Assembly: GCF_039542905.1 (NCBI RefSeq)
Contig: NZ_BAABIS010000001.1
Coordinates: 7,688,001 to 7,752,000 of the forward strand
From: Kitasatospora terrestris
GTDB taxonomy: Bacteria > Actinomycetota > Actinomycetes > Streptomycetales > Streptomycetaceae
Direction: 5' to 3'
Length of the DNA stretch: 64,000 nucleotides
This document shows positions 35,927 to 43,848 of this stretch, piece by piece. Under the pieces are notes generated by a model. The model saw only the letters and a list, made by a program, of their open reading frames with translations, searched no databases and was not told where the DNA came from. Positions within the stretch are counted from its first letter, which is position 1. Each line of letters begins with the position of its first letter. Both the position numbers and the translations under genes were made by a program.

Positions 35927-37276
35927 GTGACCCCAGCGACCCCGCCCTCCGTCGCCGCGCCGCGCGTCGACGTCATCCTGCCCTGCCTCGACGAGGCCGC
36001 CGCCCTGCCATGGGTCCTCGAACGGATCCCCACCGGCTGGCGCGCCGTCGTGGTCGACAACGGCTCCCGGGACGGCTCCGCCGACCTGGCCCGCGAACTC
36101 GGCGCCACCGTCGTCACCGAGCCCCGGCGCGGCTTCGGCGCCGCCTGCCACGCCGGGCTCCTGGCGGCCACCGCCGAGCTGGTCTGCTTCCTGGACTGCG
36201 ACGGCTCCCTCGACCCCGCCGAGCTTCCCCGGGTCACCGGCCCGGTGCTGGCCGGCCACGCGGACCTGGTCCTCGGCCGCCGCCGCCCCACGAGCGCCGG
36301 AGCGTGGCCGGTGCACGCACGGCTGGCCAACGCCGTCCTCGCCCGCCGGCTGCGCCACCGCACCGGAGCACGCCTGCACGACCTCGGCCCGATGCGGGCC
36401 GCCCACCGGGAACGCCTGCTCGCCCTCGGGCTCGGCGACCGCCGCTCGGGCTACCCCCTGGAGATGGTCCTGACCGCCGCCGCGGCCGGGATGCGGATCA
36501 CCGAGACGCCGGTCAGCTACCGGCCCCGGGCCGGCCGCTCCAAGGTGACCGGCACCGTGCGCGGCACCCTGCGGGCCGTCCACGACATGAGCGGCGTCCT
36601 CGCCGCACCGCCGCCCGTCCTGCTGGTGATCGCCAAGGCGCCGGTCCCCGGGCGGGTGAAGACCCGGCTCACCCCTCCCTGCACGCCCCGTCAGGCCGCC
36701 GACCTCGCCGAGGCCGCGCTGACCGACACCCTGCGCACCCTGGCCACCGTCCCGGCCGCGTGCCGCCTGCTCGTCCTCGACGGGGAGCCCGGAGACTGGC
36801 TGCCGCCCGGCTGGCAGGTGGTCCCGCAGACCGGCGGCGGCCTGGACGAGCGCCTCGCCGCCGCCTTCACCGAAGCCGCCCGCCTCCGACCGGGGGCACC
36901 CGCGCTGCTCGTCGGGATGGACACCCCCCAACTCACCGCCGCCACCCTCGCCGAACCGCTCGCCGCCGCCCGCCGCAGCGGCGCGGACGCCTGGTACGGG
37001 CCCGCCACCGACGGGGGCTTCTGGGCGCTCGGCCTCGCCCGCCCCACCGGGGAGCTGGCGCGCAGGCTGCTGCTCGGCGTCCCGATGTCCACCCCGCACA
37101 CCGGCGCCGCCCTGCTCGAACGCCTCGCGTCGGCCGGGCTGTCGGTCCGTCACCTGCCGTCGCTGACCGACGTCGACACCTTCGCCGACGCCCGCCTGGT
37201 CGCCGACGGCGCCCCCGACAGCCGGTTCGCCGCCTGTCTGCGCTCCCTCGACCCGGCCCCCGGGAGGACCCGGTGA
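35927..37276 (+). CDS. Fusion of GT2 glycosyltransferase and DUF2064 (TIGR04282-type) domains
   Basis: A 449-residue two-domain protein. The first half (about 8-220) is a GT2 fold: VDVILPCLDEAAAL, VVDNGSRDGSADLA, CFLDCDGSLDP and KVTGTVRGTLRAV, close to polyprenyl-phosphate sugar synthases but without membrane helices. The second half (about 225-440) is DUF2064: VIAKAPVPGRVKTRL, GMDTPQLTAATL and PATDGGFWALGLA, a nucleotidyl/glycosyltransferase-like fold. The two are usually separate genes. GTG 35927 lies 7 bases after a TAGCGT box, so it is probably leaderless; GTG 35894 is the other option. The stop overlaps the methyltransferase start by 4 bp. Likely role: synthesis of a lipid-linked or small glycosylated metabolite. 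Confidence 0.88.
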   Translation: MTPATPPSVAAPRVDVILPCLDEAAALPWVLERIPTGWRAVVVDNGSRDGSADLARELGATVVTEPRRGFGAACHAGLLAATAELVCFLDCDGSLDPAELPRVTGPVLAGHADLVLGRRRPTSAGAWPVHARLANAVLARRLRHRTGARLHDLGPMRAAHRERLLALGLGDRRSGYPLEMVLTAAAAGMRITETPVSYRPRAGRSKVTGTVRGTLRAVHDMSGVLAAPPPVLLVIAKAPVPGRVKTRLTPPCTPRQAADLAEAALTDTLRTLATVPAACRLLVLDGEPGDWLPPGWQVVPQTGGGLDERLAAAFTEAARLRPGAPALLVGMDTPQLTAATLAEPLAAARRSGADAWYGPATDGGFWALGLARPTGELARRLLLGVPMSTPHTGAALLERLASAGLSVRHLPSLTDVDTFADARLVADGAPDSRFAACLRSLDPAPGRTR

Positions 37277-37929
37277 CCGCGCGCGCCCTCCCCTGGACGG
37301 ACGACCCGTTCGCGGAGGCCGTCCGCACCGGACGCGGCCCGCTCTGGCTCCGCCGCCCGGACGGCCGGCGCACCCCCCTCGACATCGAACGCTGGAGCGC
37401 GCCCGCGTGCGGCGCCGACCACGACCTGCTCCTGCGCTGCACCCGGCTGCCGGCGCCCGTCCTCGACCTCGGCTGCGGCCCCGGCCGGCTCGTCGCCGCC
37501 CTCCTCGAACTCGGGATCCCGGCCCTCGGCGTCGACATCACCGCCGCCGCGGTGGCCAGCACCCGCCGCCTGGGCGGCCTCGCGCTGCGCCGGTCGGTGT
37601 TCGACCGGCTTCCCGCCGAAGGCCGGTGGGGCGGCGTGCTGCTCGCCGACGGCAACCTCGGCATCGGGGGCGACCCCGGCGCGATCCTCCGCCGCTGCGC
37701 CGAACTCCTCGTCACCGGCGGCACGCTGCTCGTCGAGGTCGAGCCGCAGGAGATCGAGGAGCGGACCACCGTCCGCGTCGAGGGCCCCGACGGCCGGCTC
37801 GGCCCGGCCTTCCCCTGGGCCCGGCTCGGCGCCGACGCCACCGCCCGCCACGCGGGCCGGGCCGGCCTGGTGGAGACCGAACGCTGGTCCTCGCACGGCC
37901 GGCACTTCCTCCGCCTGCGCGCCTCCTGA
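37273..37929 (+). CDS. Class I SAM-dependent methyltransferase
   Basis: A 218-residue soluble enzyme. The SAM-binding motif I is VLDLGCGPGRLVAALLE (about 63-79), followed by ALGVDITAAAV with the ribose-binding Asp, and LLADGNLGIGGDP in the motif IV position. A GTG start overlaps the preceding stop codon (GTGA), so it is translationally coupled to the GT2-DUF2064 fusion. The C-terminal part is short. The acceptor is unknown; coupling suggests it modifies the same compound as the glycosyltransferase. It is convergent with the GT-C gene, 16 bp apart. Confidence 0.86.
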   Translation: MTARALPWTDDPFAEAVRTGRGPLWLRRPDGRRTPLDIERWSAPACGADHDLLLRCTRLPAPVLDLGCGPGRLVAALLELGIPALGVDITAAAVASTRRLGGLALRRSVFDRLPAEGRWGGVLLADGNLGIGGDPGAILRRCAELLVTGGTLLVEVEPQEIEERTTVRVEGPDGRLGPAFPWARLGADATARHAGRAGLVETERWSSHGRHFLRLRAS

Positions 37930-37945
37930 GGCCCAGGACGAGCCG

Positions 37946-39322
37946 TCAGCGCACCCGCGTCCCGGTGGCGCGGCGCTCGTCGTCGGCGGCACCCGCCCGC
38001 CGCGGGCGGGAGACCCGGCGCACGACCGGCACCGCGAGCACGCACACCAGGGCCGCCCCGTACGCGGCCCGCTGGACGGCCGTCCCGCCCGCCAGGTAGA
38101 GCACCTGACCGGCGGCGGGGACGGCCAGCCACTCCCAGCGGCCGTCGAGGGCGACCAGGGCCACCACCAGCAGCCCGTACCACGGGTAGGCCGGCGCCAC
38201 CAGCAGCAGCGCCGTCCCGGTCACCAGCAGCGCGCCGCCCCACGGGCGGCGGGGATCGCCGGACAGCAGGACCCGCAGCACCACCCCCGCCAGCACCAGC
38301 GCGGCCGCCCACGGCACCCAGCCGTCCGGCACCACCGCGCGCAGCAGCCCGAACCGGTCCAGGTGCTCCTGCCCGTACCCCTCCTCCCGCAGGTAGCCGG
38401 GCAGGTAGCCGAGCACCCCCGGCCCGGAGAGCAGCAGGTACGGCAGGTACACCAGCGCGAACGCCCCGGCCGCCGCCCCGAGCAGCACCGCGTCCCGCCG
38501 GCCCGGCCGCCGGGAGAGCGCCCCGGACAGCGCGCCCGGCAGGGCGAGCGCGGGCAGCAGCTTCGTCGCGACCGCCGCGCCCAGCAGACCACCCCCCGCC
38601 GCCGCCCGCCCGCGGGCCGCGCACCCCAGCCCGGCGACCATCAGCAGCGCGCCGAGCGTGTCGACGTGCGCGTCGTTGACCGCCCACACCGCCACCCCCG
38701 GGCACCACCCCCACAGCGCCGCCCGCCGGCTTCTCCGCCCGACCGCCAGCAGGACGCCGGTGGTCGCCACCGCGAGCAGCGCGCCGCCCGCCTGCACCCC
38801 GCGCACCCCGCCGCCGAACGGACGGAGCGCCAGGAACCAGCCCTCCGCGACCGGCGGGTAGATCGTGTGCACGGCGGGACGGTTGATCCGCGTGCAGGCG
38901 CCGTCCACCGTCCGCCGCTCGTCCCACGAGGTGCAGCCGTCGTCCGCAGGGAACAGCCCGGGGTCGCGCAGCCGGACCAGCGCCGGGTCCTGCGGAGTGC
39001 GCGCGTACGGGGAGATCCCGGCCGCCTGGACCCGGCCGTCCCACACGTACCGGTAGGCGTCGTCGCTGGTCCGCGGCGGCGCCAGCAGACCCACCGCCGA
39101 GACCAGGACGCTGCCGGCCATGACGAGCGGCACCACCTGACGGTCCGCCACCCGCCGCAGCAGCACCACCGCGAGCGCGAACAGCCCGGCGTCGAGCGCG
39201 TACCAGCCGTACAGACCGGTGCGGTCGCCGAGCGTGCCGCCGCCGGTCACGGTGGTCGCCAGGGCGGCCACCAGGGCGGCGAGGGCGAGCGCGCAGGGCA
39301 GCAGCGGGGTACGGGTCGTCAC
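37946..39322 (-). CDS. Integral membrane glycosyltransferase, GT-C (GT87-like)
   Basis: A 458-residue polytopic protein with about 10-12 membrane helices. The first outer loop holds PPRTSDDAYRYVWDGRVQAAGISPY, the acidic motif where GT-C enzymes bind the lipid-linked sugar and metal. INRPAVHTIYPPVAEGWF is typical of GT87 (polyprenol-phosphate-mannose-dependent) enzymes, as is KLLPALALPGAL. It would add a sugar on the outer face from a polyprenyl-phosphate donor. The GTG at 39322 (VTTRTPLLPCAL) precedes the first helix; the very long frame beyond it is antisense noise. It is divergent from the molybdopterin gene, and a CCGTAAG box lies between them. Confidence 0.86.
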   Translation of the reverse strand: MTTRTPLLPCALALAALVAALATTVTGGGTLGDRTGLYGWYALDAGLFALAVVLLRRVADRQVVPLVMAGSVLVSAVGLLAPPRTSDDAYRYVWDGRVQAAGISPYARTPQDPALVRLRDPGLFPADDGCTSWDERRTVDGACTRINRPAVHTIYPPVAEGWFLALRPFGGGVRGVQAGGALLAVATTGVLLAVGRRSRRAALWGWCPGVAVWAVNDAHVDTLGALLMVAGLGCAARGRAAAGGGLLGAAVATKLLPALALPGALSGALSRRPGRRDAVLLGAAAGAFALVYLPYLLLSGPGVLGYLPGYLREEGYGQEHLDRFGLLRAVVPDGWVPWAAALVLAGVVLRVLLSGDPRRPWGGALLVTGTALLLVAPAYPWYGLLVVALVALDGRWEWLAVPAAGQVLYLAGGTAVQRAAYGAALVCVLAVPVVRRVSRPRRAGAADDERRATGTRVR

Positions 39323-39379
39323 CCGGCCAGCCTGCCACCGGCCCCGCCGCGCGAGCGGCACCGGACACCACGGCGTTCG

Positions 39380-39390
39380 GAATCCGTAAG
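39380..39390. promoter_or_regulatory. CCGTAAG box in the GT-C/molybdoenzyme divergent promoter
   Basis: GAATCCGTAAG lies 58 bp before the GT-C start and 47 bp before the molybdopterin-enzyme start. It matches the GTTCCGTAAG repeats at 35822 and 35870 in 8 of 10 bases. This suggests one regulator for both promoters. Confidence 0.4.
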
Positions 39391-39436
39391 CAGGTCGCTC
39401 CGCCTCCGACCGCCGTCGGCACGCTTCGATGAGCGG

Positions 39437-40615
39437 GTGGAACCCAACTCCTCCGGCGTCCGACGCCGCCTCGACCGTCCGCTGCCGCCACCCCCGGAGG
39501 CGCTGCGCCGCGGCCCGTTCCGGGCCGGGACCTTCCGCTCCCCGCTGCACGAGCCGCGCACCACCGTCGTCCTCGGCCGGTGGCTCGGCGCGGCGGTGCT
39601 GGTCTGCTTCCTGACCGGACTCGCCGGCCACCTCCTCCAGGACCCGCCCGCCTGGCTGTCCGGCGTGCTGCCCGCCCGTCCGGTCGACGGCTACCGCTTC
39701 ACCCAGGGCCTGCACGTGGTCAGCGGCATCGCCGCGATCCCGCTGACCGGCGCCAAGCTGTGGACCGTCTACCCGCGGCTGTTCGAATGGCCCCCGGCCC
39801 GCAGCGTGCTCCACGCCCTGGAACGCCTCGGCATCGCCGTCCTGGTCGCCGCCCTGCTGCTGGAACTGTTCACCGGCCTGCTCAACACCCTCCAGTGGTA
39901 CCCGTGGCCGTTCCCGTTCCGGCAGACGCACTTCTGGCTGGGCTGGCTCGCCACCGGCGGCCTGCTGGTCCACCTCGCCGCCAAGGCCCCGCTGATCGCC
40001 CGCAACTGGCGCAGGCCCCAGGCGTCCGTCCCCGGCCGCCGCGCATTCCTGGCCTCGGTCACCGCGGCGGTCGGCGCCGTCACCCTCACCACCGCCGGCC
40101 AGACCGTGCCCTGGCTGCGCGGCCTGGACCTGCTGGCACCGCGCCGCCCGGACATCGGATCGCAGGGCCTCCCGGTCAACCGGACCGCCGCCCAGGCCGG
40201 TACGGTCACCGTCCCGGCCGACTGGCGGCTGCGGGTCGACGGGCCGCAGCCGTACACGCTGGACCTCGACGACCTGGCCCGGCTTCCCCAGCACGACGCC
40301 GTCCTGCCGATCGCCTGTGTCGAGGGCTGGAGCGCGAGCGCCCGCTGGACCGGCGTCCGCCTCGCCGACCTGCTGGCCCTGGCCGGGGCGCCCACCGGTA
40401 CGGCGGTCCGGGTCACCTCACTGGAGGCCGACGGCCCGTACCGGGTCATGGAGATGCCCGCGCAGTACGTCGACGACCCGCTCACCCTCCTCGCCCTGCG
40501 GGTCAACGGCGAGACGCTGAACGCCGACCACGGCTTCCCGGCACGGATCATCGCGCCCAACCGGCCCGGTGTCCTGCAGACCAAGTGGGTCGCCCGGATC
40601 GAGGTGGTCCGGTGA
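39437..40615 (+). CDS. Membrane cytochrome b-like and molybdopterin (sulfite-oxidase fold) fusion oxidoreductase
   Basis: A 392-residue protein. The first part (about 45-195) has four hydrophobic helices with His residues spaced as in cytochrome b561-like di-heme membrane domains (LAGHLL, GLHVVSGI, RQTHFWLGW, LLVHLAAKAP). A fifth hydrophobic segment, GRRAFLASVTAAVGAVTLTTAG, passes back to the outside. The rest (about 235-392) is the molybdopterin domain of the sulfite-oxidase family, with the molybdenum-ligating Cys in LPIACVEGWS and HGFPARIIAPNRPGVLQTKWV. Electrons could pass between quinone and an extracytoplasmic Mo centre, as in YedYZ but in one chain. The next gene starts inside its stop codon. 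Confidence 0.85.
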   Translation: MEPNSSGVRRRLDRPLPPPPEALRRGPFRAGTFRSPLHEPRTTVVLGRWLGAAVLVCFLTGLAGHLLQDPPAWLSGVLPARPVDGYRFTQGLHVVSGIAAIPLTGAKLWTVYPRLFEWPPARSVLHALERLGIAVLVAALLLELFTGLLNTLQWYPWPFPFRQTHFWLGWLATGGLLVHLAAKAPLIARNWRRPQASVPGRRAFLASVTAAVGAVTLTTAGQTVPWLRGLDLLAPRRPDIGSQGLPVNRTAAQAGTVTVPADWRLRVDGPQPYTLDLDDLARLPQHDAVLPIACVEGWSASARWTGVRLADLLALAGAPTGTAVRVTSLEADGPYRVMEMPAQYVDDPLTLLALRVNGETLNADHGFPARIIAPNRPGVLQTKWVARIEVVR

Positions 40616-41040
40616 CCGCCCGGCTCCGCGCCGCCGCCCTCGTCGCCGGCCTCGCCATGACCGGCTACGGCCTCTTCGGCCTGCTCGACGACCCCTACAT
40701 CACCGCACCGGTCGACATCCTGGTCTGGGCGGTGGGCGGCCTGGTCCTGCACGACGGCCTGTGGGTCCCCCTGCTGTGCCTCGTCGGCGCGTACGCGGCC
40801 CGCGGCCCGGTGCTGCGCGGCTGGCTGGTCGTCGCCGCGGCGGTGACCGCCGTCGGGCTCCCGGCGGTGCTCCGCGCCGACGACGACCACGGCAACCCCT
40901 CGGTGCTGCCACTGCCCTACCTGCGCAACTGGCTGCTGGTGCTGGCCGCCACCGCGGTCCTCGCCCTGCTGCTCGGGCTCGTCCGGCGGCGGCGCAACCC
41001 TCCGGTCAGTCGCCCGGAACGCCGGGAAGACCCGTCGTGA
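40612..41040 (+). CDS. Small four-helix membrane protein, function unknown
   Basis: A 142-residue hydrophobic protein with helices near 5-22, 30-46, 50-75 and 102-122. PLPYLRNWLLVLAATAVLALLLG leads into an Arg-rich cytoplasmic tail. Its GTG start overlaps the stop of the molybdopterin fusion by 4 bp, so the two are co-translated and it may be an assembly or structural partner. There are no conserved cysteines or histidines arranged to bind heme. The 3' end overlaps the convergent MTA phosphorylase gene by 35 bp. Confidence 0.75.
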   Translation: MTARLRAAALVAGLAMTGYGLFGLLDDPYITAPVDILVWAVGGLVLHDGLWVPLLCLVGAYAARGPVLRGWLVVAAAVTAVGLPAVLRADDDHGNPSVLPLPYLRNWLLVLAATAVLALLLGLVRRRRNPPVSRPERREDPS

Positions 41041-41869
41041 GACCGTCCAGCGCCTGCCCGCACGGGCAGGCGCGCTCGGCGGGCAGCAGCCCGATCGCCT
41101 TGAACAGCACCGTGCGCAGCCGCTCCACATTGCGCGCGAACTCCGCGAGGACCTCGGCGTGCGTCACGCCCTGGCCGCTCTCCACCCCCGCGTCGAGATC
41201 CGTGACCAGCGCGATCGACGTGTAGCAGAGCCCCAGTTCACGGGCGAGCACCGCCTCCGGATGCCCCGTCATCCCGACCACCGACCAGCCGTTCGCGGTG
41301 AACCAGCGCGACTCGGCCCGGGTGGAGAACCGGGGCCCCTCGATCACCACCATGGTCCCGCCGTCCACCGGCTCCCAGGCCGCCGCACCGGCCGCCTCCA
41401 GCGCGGCGGCCCGCCCGGCCGGGCAGTACGGGTCCGCCATCGACACGTGCACCACCTCGGGGACACCGCCGTCGGGCAGCGGCAGCCCGTCGTAGAAGGT
41501 CTGCACCCGCCCCGACGTGCGATCCACCAACTGGTCCGGCACCAGCAGCGTCCCCGGCCCGAACCCGGGCCGCAGCCCGCCCACCGCGCACGGCCCCAGC
41601 ACCTGCCGCACCCCGAGCGAGTGCAACGCCCACAGGTTCGCCCGGTAGTTGATCCGGTGCGGCGGCAACCGGTGGCCGCGCCCGTGCCGGGGCAGGAACG
41701 CCACCGGCAGGCCGGCCACCTCACCGACCACCAGCACGTCGCTCGGCTGCCCGTACGGCGTCTCCACCCGCACCTCGACCACGTCGTCGAGCAGCTCGTA
41801 CAGACCCGAGCCACCGATCACACCCACCTCGGCCCGCACCGGGCCATGACCGTCCGTCACGTCCACCAC
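41006..41869 (-). CDS. mtnP: S-methyl-5'-thioadenosine phosphorylase
   Basis: A 287-residue purine nucleoside phosphorylase family member of the MTAP type. It splits 5'-methylthioadenosine with phosphate into adenine and methylthioribose 1-phosphate for methionine salvage. Signatures are VGVIGGSGLYELL, FLPRHGRGHRLPPHRINYRANLWAL, GPCAVGGLRP, MVVIEGPRFSTRAES and the base-binding NGWSVVGMTGHPEAVLARELGLCY, with Asp in VTDLDAG. The C-terminal CPCG is a small extension. Its end overlaps the convergent membrane gene by 35 bp. MTA comes from polyamine or other SAM-dependent aminopropyl/acyl transfers, so it may be unrelated to its neighbours. Confidence 0.92.
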   Translation of the reverse strand: MVDVTDGHGPVRAEVGVIGGSGLYELLDDVVEVRVETPYGQPSDVLVVGEVAGLPVAFLPRHGRGHRLPPHRINYRANLWALHSLGVRQVLGPCAVGGLRPGFGPGTLLVPDQLVDRTSGRVQTFYDGLPLPDGGVPEVVHVSMADPYCPAGRAAALEAAGAAAWEPVDGGTMVVIEGPRFSTRAESRWFTANGWSVVGMTGHPEAVLARELGLCYTSIALVTDLDAGVESGQGVTHAEVLAEFARNVERLRTVLFKAIGLLPAERACPCGQALDGLTTGLPGVPGD

Positions 41870-41932
41870 TCCTCCGCGTCACTGTCCGGCCACTGTAGAA
41901 GCCCGCGGCGCCCGGACCGGGACACCCGGGCC

Positions 41933-42433
41933 TTACGGTTCACGAACGCCGGGTCGCGTGGCGTGCCCGGCGGCAGGCGCGGCCGGGCCCTCGCCGCGAG
42001 CGGCGATCCAGGCATGCACGGTCTTCCCGCCGTGGCCGTCCGGCGTCACGTCAACGGTGCTGCTGATCCCGCGGACGAGGACCAGCCCCCGCCCGGAGGC
42101 ACGGGTGGCGGAGGGGAGCTGCGGCCGGGGCACCCGCCGGCTGGAGTCGGCCACCCGGACGTCGGTCCCCTCGGCGCAGGAGACCAGGACCAGCCGCCCC
42201 GGGCCGTCCGTGTGGCTCACCACGTTGGCCGCCAGCTCGGTGACGACCAGCAGGACATCGGCGATGTGGCCGCAACCCGCCGGGTGGCACCGCTGCAGGA
42301 AGCACCGCGCGGCGGCCCGCAGCCGTACGATCTCCCGCGGGTCGGGCGGGATCGTGAGGTCCAGGCGCCGTCCGCCGGGGCGCTCCCGTCGCGTCGGGCG
42401 GCGCTGCGGGGCGAGGTGGATCACTGCTCTCAC
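41933..42433 (-). CDS. ATP-binding anti-sigma/serine-kinase-like regulator
   Basis: A 166-residue protein of the RsbW-like (HATPase_c_2) group. The N box is VVTELAANVVSHTDGPGRLVL, followed by VRVADSSRR and GRGLVLVRGISSTVDVTPDG with KTVHAWI at the end, all standard for streptomycete ATP-binding regulators. These act as serine kinases or anti-sigma factors in partner-switching. GTG 42433 is used; GTG 42424 (VIHLAPQ) is the alternative. It is divergent from a PP2C phosphatase gene, the usual opposing activity, so the two probably act on the same unseen antagonist protein. Confidence 0.84.
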   Translation of the reverse strand: MRAVIHLAPQRRPTRRERPGGRRLDLTIPPDPREIVRLRAAARCFLQRCHPAGCGHIADVLLVVTELAANVVSHTDGPGRLVLVSCAEGTDVRVADSSRRVPRPQLPSATRASGRGLVLVRGISSTVDVTPDGHGGKTVHAWIAARGEGPAAPAAGHATRPGVREP

Positions 42434-42592
42434 GGCCTTCCCCTGTCGGAGGAGTGCTCCACCGGAGCGGAGCTCCTGCCCGTGGTTCGGCGCGGCCGCC
42501 CGAAAGGATTGGCCGTCGTGCGCGCGGCCGGCCGGACACGCCCGGGCCCCCACCGGAGGTGACCGCGGCCCGGGGCGAGGTATCCAGGAAGG

Positions 42593-43768
42593 ATGAGCGC
42601 ACGGCGGTGGCGGTACCCCCGGCCGCCCGACCAGCAGGGCGGGAGGATGATCCTCATCCCCCTCGTGCTGATCGTGGCGATCTCGGTCGTGGACACGGTG
42701 GCCCCGCCGCAGGTGCACCTCGGGCCGCTCCTGGTGGCGGCCCCGGCGATCACCGCGTCGTTCGCCGGCCCCAGGACCACCCTCGCCGTCGGCGCCGCCG
42801 CCGTGGTGGCCCAAGGCGTCGTCGCCGCGGTGCGGAGCACGGTCCTCGACCTCAACCACTCCGTGCAGATCGTCGCCCTCGCCCTGATCTCGCTGCTCGT
42901 CGCCCTCTTCGCGCGGCTGCGCGAGCGTCACGAGCGGGAGCTGCGGCAGCTGCGTTCGGTGGCGGAGGCCACCCAGGCCGTGGTCCAGCGGCCGATCCCG
43001 GCGCGGATGGGACCGCTGCGCATCGCGTCGGTCTACCTGGCGGCGGAGGCCGAGGCCCGGATCGGCGGCGACCTGTACGCGGCCGTGCGCACCCAGCAGG
43101 GGAGCCGCTTCCTGGTCGGTGACGTCCGGGGCAAGGGGCTGGAGGCGATCGGCCAGGCCTCGCTGGCCCTCGGCGCCTTCCGCACCGCGGCCTACCGGCA
43201 GGTCGACCTGCCCCGGCTGGTCGCCCACCTGGAGAAGGCGGTCTTCGGCGACCCGGACGGCCCGGGCAACCCGGAGGACGGGGCGGGCAGCTCCCCGGAC
43301 ACCGACGACGGCGAGTCCTTCATCACCGCGGTCGTGCTCGACATCCCCGACACCGAGCCGGTGATCCGCCTCGCGGACTGCGGCCACCCACCACCGCTGC
43401 TCCTGCGGGACGGCACGGTGCTGCCGCTGGAGTCCCGGCAGCCCGCTCCGCCGCTGGGCCTCACCGGGCTCGGCCCGGCCGGTGTCGAGGTCGAGGACTT
43501 CGCGTTCCGGGAGGGGGACCTCGTGCTGCTGTACACGGACGGGGTCATCGAGGCGCGCAACGGTTCCGGCGACTTCTACCCGCTCGCCGAACGGCTCGGC
43601 TCGTGGCCGTCCGACGATCCGGAAGCGTTGCTGCGGGGCCTGTGCCAGGACCTCCTCGCCCACGCGGGCGGCAGTCTCGGCGACGACGCCGCGATGGTCG
43701 CCATCCGGCGCGACACGGCCGGACCGCCGGGCGGCAGACGTCTGCGCGAGGACCTTCCCGGGCTCTGA
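42593..43768 (+). CDS. PP2C-type (SpoIIE/RsbU) serine phosphatase with membrane domain
   Basis: A 391-residue protein. An N-terminal membrane domain (about 18-108) with three or four helices is followed by a short coiled linker (RLRERHERELRQLRSVAEA). The phosphatase domain has the metal-binding motifs ARIGGDLYAAV, VGDVRGKGLEA, LADCGHPPPLLL, LLYTDGVIEARN and GDDAAMVAIRR. It should dephosphorylate an anti-anti-sigma protein in response to a membrane or envelope signal. GGAAGG abuts the ATG directly. It pairs with the divergent ATP-binding regulator. Confidence 0.9.
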   Translation: MSARRWRYPRPPDQQGGRMILIPLVLIVAISVVDTVAPPQVHLGPLLVAAPAITASFAGPRTTLAVGAAAVVAQGVVAAVRSTVLDLNHSVQIVALALISLLVALFARLRERHERELRQLRSVAEATQAVVQRPIPARMGPLRIASVYLAAEAEARIGGDLYAAVRTQQGSRFLVGDVRGKGLEAIGQASLALGAFRTAAYRQVDLPRLVAHLEKAVFGDPDGPGNPEDGAGSSPDTDDGESFITAVVLDIPDTEPVIRLADCGHPPPLLLRDGTVLPLESRQPAPPLGLTGLGPAGVEVEDFAFREGDLVLLYTDGVIEARNGSGDFYPLAERLGSWPSDDPEALLRGLCQDLLAHAGGSLGDDAAMVAIRRDTAGPPGGRRLREDLPGL

Positions 43769-43803
43769 CGGCGGGGCGAGCGGCTGGACGAGTGGCGGCG
43801 GTG

Positions 43804-43839
43804 CGGGCCTGCCGGGCGGGTGGCCGTCCGGCAGGCCCG
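43804..43839. terminator. Bidirectional terminator between PP2C and MFS genes
   Basis: CGGGCCTGCCGG (43804-43815) and its exact complement (43828-43839) form a 12-bp stem with a 12-base loop, in the gap between two convergent genes. Confidence 0.65.
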
Positions 43840-43848
43840 GGGCTTCGA

